In this document: one piece after another, positions 63,787 to 64,000 of the stretch
How positions within the stretch are numbered: the first letter of the stretch is position 1
Layout: every line of letters starts with the position of its first letter
NCBI GenBank assembly: GCA_030429565.1
Contig: JAUIFE010000017.1
Coordinates: 62,001 to 126,000, forward strand
DNA length: 64,000 nt
Source of the DNA: Holophagae bacterium
GTDB lineage: Bacteria > Acidobacteriota > Holophagae > Acanthopleuribacterales > Acanthopleuribacteraceae
Direction of reading: 5' to 3'
Position numbers and translations under genes: made by a program
Notes under the pieces: model-generated
What the model was told of the DNA's origin: nothing
Seen by the model: only the letters and a program-made list of their open reading frames with translations
The model's database searches: none

Positions 63787-63818
63787 TTCAACCGATTGGT
63801 GCGGTTGTTACGCTCCGT

Positions 63819-64000
63819 TTAGTAGCGTGGGACGTTGCTGTCGACGGTCTGGGACCAGGCGTCGATACCGCCTTCCACGTTCAAAACCTGCTGAAAGCCT
63901 TGGTTTGCGAAATACTCGCAGGCCTGGGCGGAGCGACCGCCGAAGTGGCACATAAACACCATGGGCGTTTCTTTGTCCCAGTTGTTGAGGATCTCTTGGG
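63819..64000 (-). CDS. Rhodanese-like protein, C-terminus (partial)
   Basis: 60 codons before the window edge; the N-terminus lies outside. MVFMCHFGGRSAQACEYF holds the active-site Cys followed by GGRS, and VEGGIDAW is the typical C-terminal rhodanese motif. Rhodaneses carry persulfide on this Cys for sulfur transfer. The stop is TAA at 63819-63821. The gene end is otherwise normal; a glutaredoxin-rhodanese fusion is possible but cannot be seen here. Confidence 0.85.
   Translation of the reverse strand, partial: QEILNNWDKETPMVFMCHFGGRSAQACEYFANQGFQQVLNVEGGIDAWSQTVDSNVPRY

Noticed and set aside
63547-63822. Plus-strand frame at the right edge
   Set aside because: Runs through the rhodanese terminator, lacks ribosome site and has no recognisable domain.
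1-64000. Prophage, transposon, CRISPR or biosynthetic gene cluster
   Set aside because: I found no integrase, transposase, direct-repeat array, cas gene, or assembly-line enzyme in either strand.

Overview
The window reads as an ordinary chromosomal stretch of a Gram-negative bacterium of moderately high GC with dense coding on both strands. Evidence for an outer membrane is direct: apolipoprotein N-acyltransferase, an O-antigen ligase-like polymerase, heptose-bisphosphate phosphatase GmhB, a TolC/MFP/RND efflux set and a SusC/SusD pair. MqnD indicates menaquinone made by the futalosine route, and DapF and a fused aspartokinase-homoserine dehydrogenase show the lysine/threonine pathway. SusCD is typical of Bacteroidota, but the long GC-rich genes, the DUF3857 giants, the DivIVA-YggT-YggS cluster and a dockerin-like tail look more like Acidobacteriota (for example the Acanthopleuribacter/Holophagae side). 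This placement is an inference; no rRNA or marker phylogeny is present in the window.

Layout. 1-5,700: tail of a large secreted protein with a dockerin-like end, an ATL-type DNA-repair protein, a HEAT-like protein, a small zinc-ribbon membrane protein, hutI and divIVA. 6,026-7,740: yggT, yggS and a COG1579 coiled-coil zinc-ribbon protein. 7,888-9,244: a CAT-anticodon tRNA with its own promoter and terminator, then RNase HII. 9,359-18,098: two very large paralogous exported TPR/DUF3857/transglutaminase proteins, one catalytically intact and one apparently dead, followed by a Xaa-Pro dipeptidase. 18,257-26,309: two small membrane proteins and an RND efflux operon whose outer-membrane channel is fused to an ABC-type binding-protein domain. 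26,318-29,386: a NusG paralogue, a CheZ-like phosphatase and a PAS-PAS-GGDEF protein. 29,755-37,287: CysQ, nitroreductase, DUF1820-GmhB, NrdR, an E1 alpha/beta 2-oxoacid dehydrogenase pair and Lnt. 37,577-45,345: O-antigen ligase-like protein overlapping a DUF4838 protein, a small zinc-ribbon protein, an RlmI-like methyltransferase, a PilZ protein and ArgF. 45,424-52,655: ThrA fusion and SusD/SusC. 53,512-57,856: UbiA-family prenyltransferase, DprE1-like oxidase and a MAF/DUF115 protein. 57,860-62,122: a minus-strand run of dapF, an exported protein, mqnD, a methyltransferase and a DNA cytosine methyltransferase. 62,255-64,000: a secreted JAMM-like protein and the tail of a rhodanese.

Functional links. 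The strongest groups are the efflux operon (19,657-26,309), the UbiA/DprE1 pair that resembles the actinobacterial lipid-linked arabinose donor pathway, the envelope polysaccharide genes (GmhB, WaaL-like, MAF) and the signalling block with CheZ-like and c-di-GMP proteins (plus PilZ further on). I saw no phage, transposon, CRISPR array or rRNA operon. Nothing here is clearly a whole new system; the oddest items are the binding-protein/TolC fusion, the UbiA-DprE1 pair in a Gram-negative, the dead DUF3857 paralogue, the DivIVA-HutI coupling and the paired Cys motifs in the two PAS domains.
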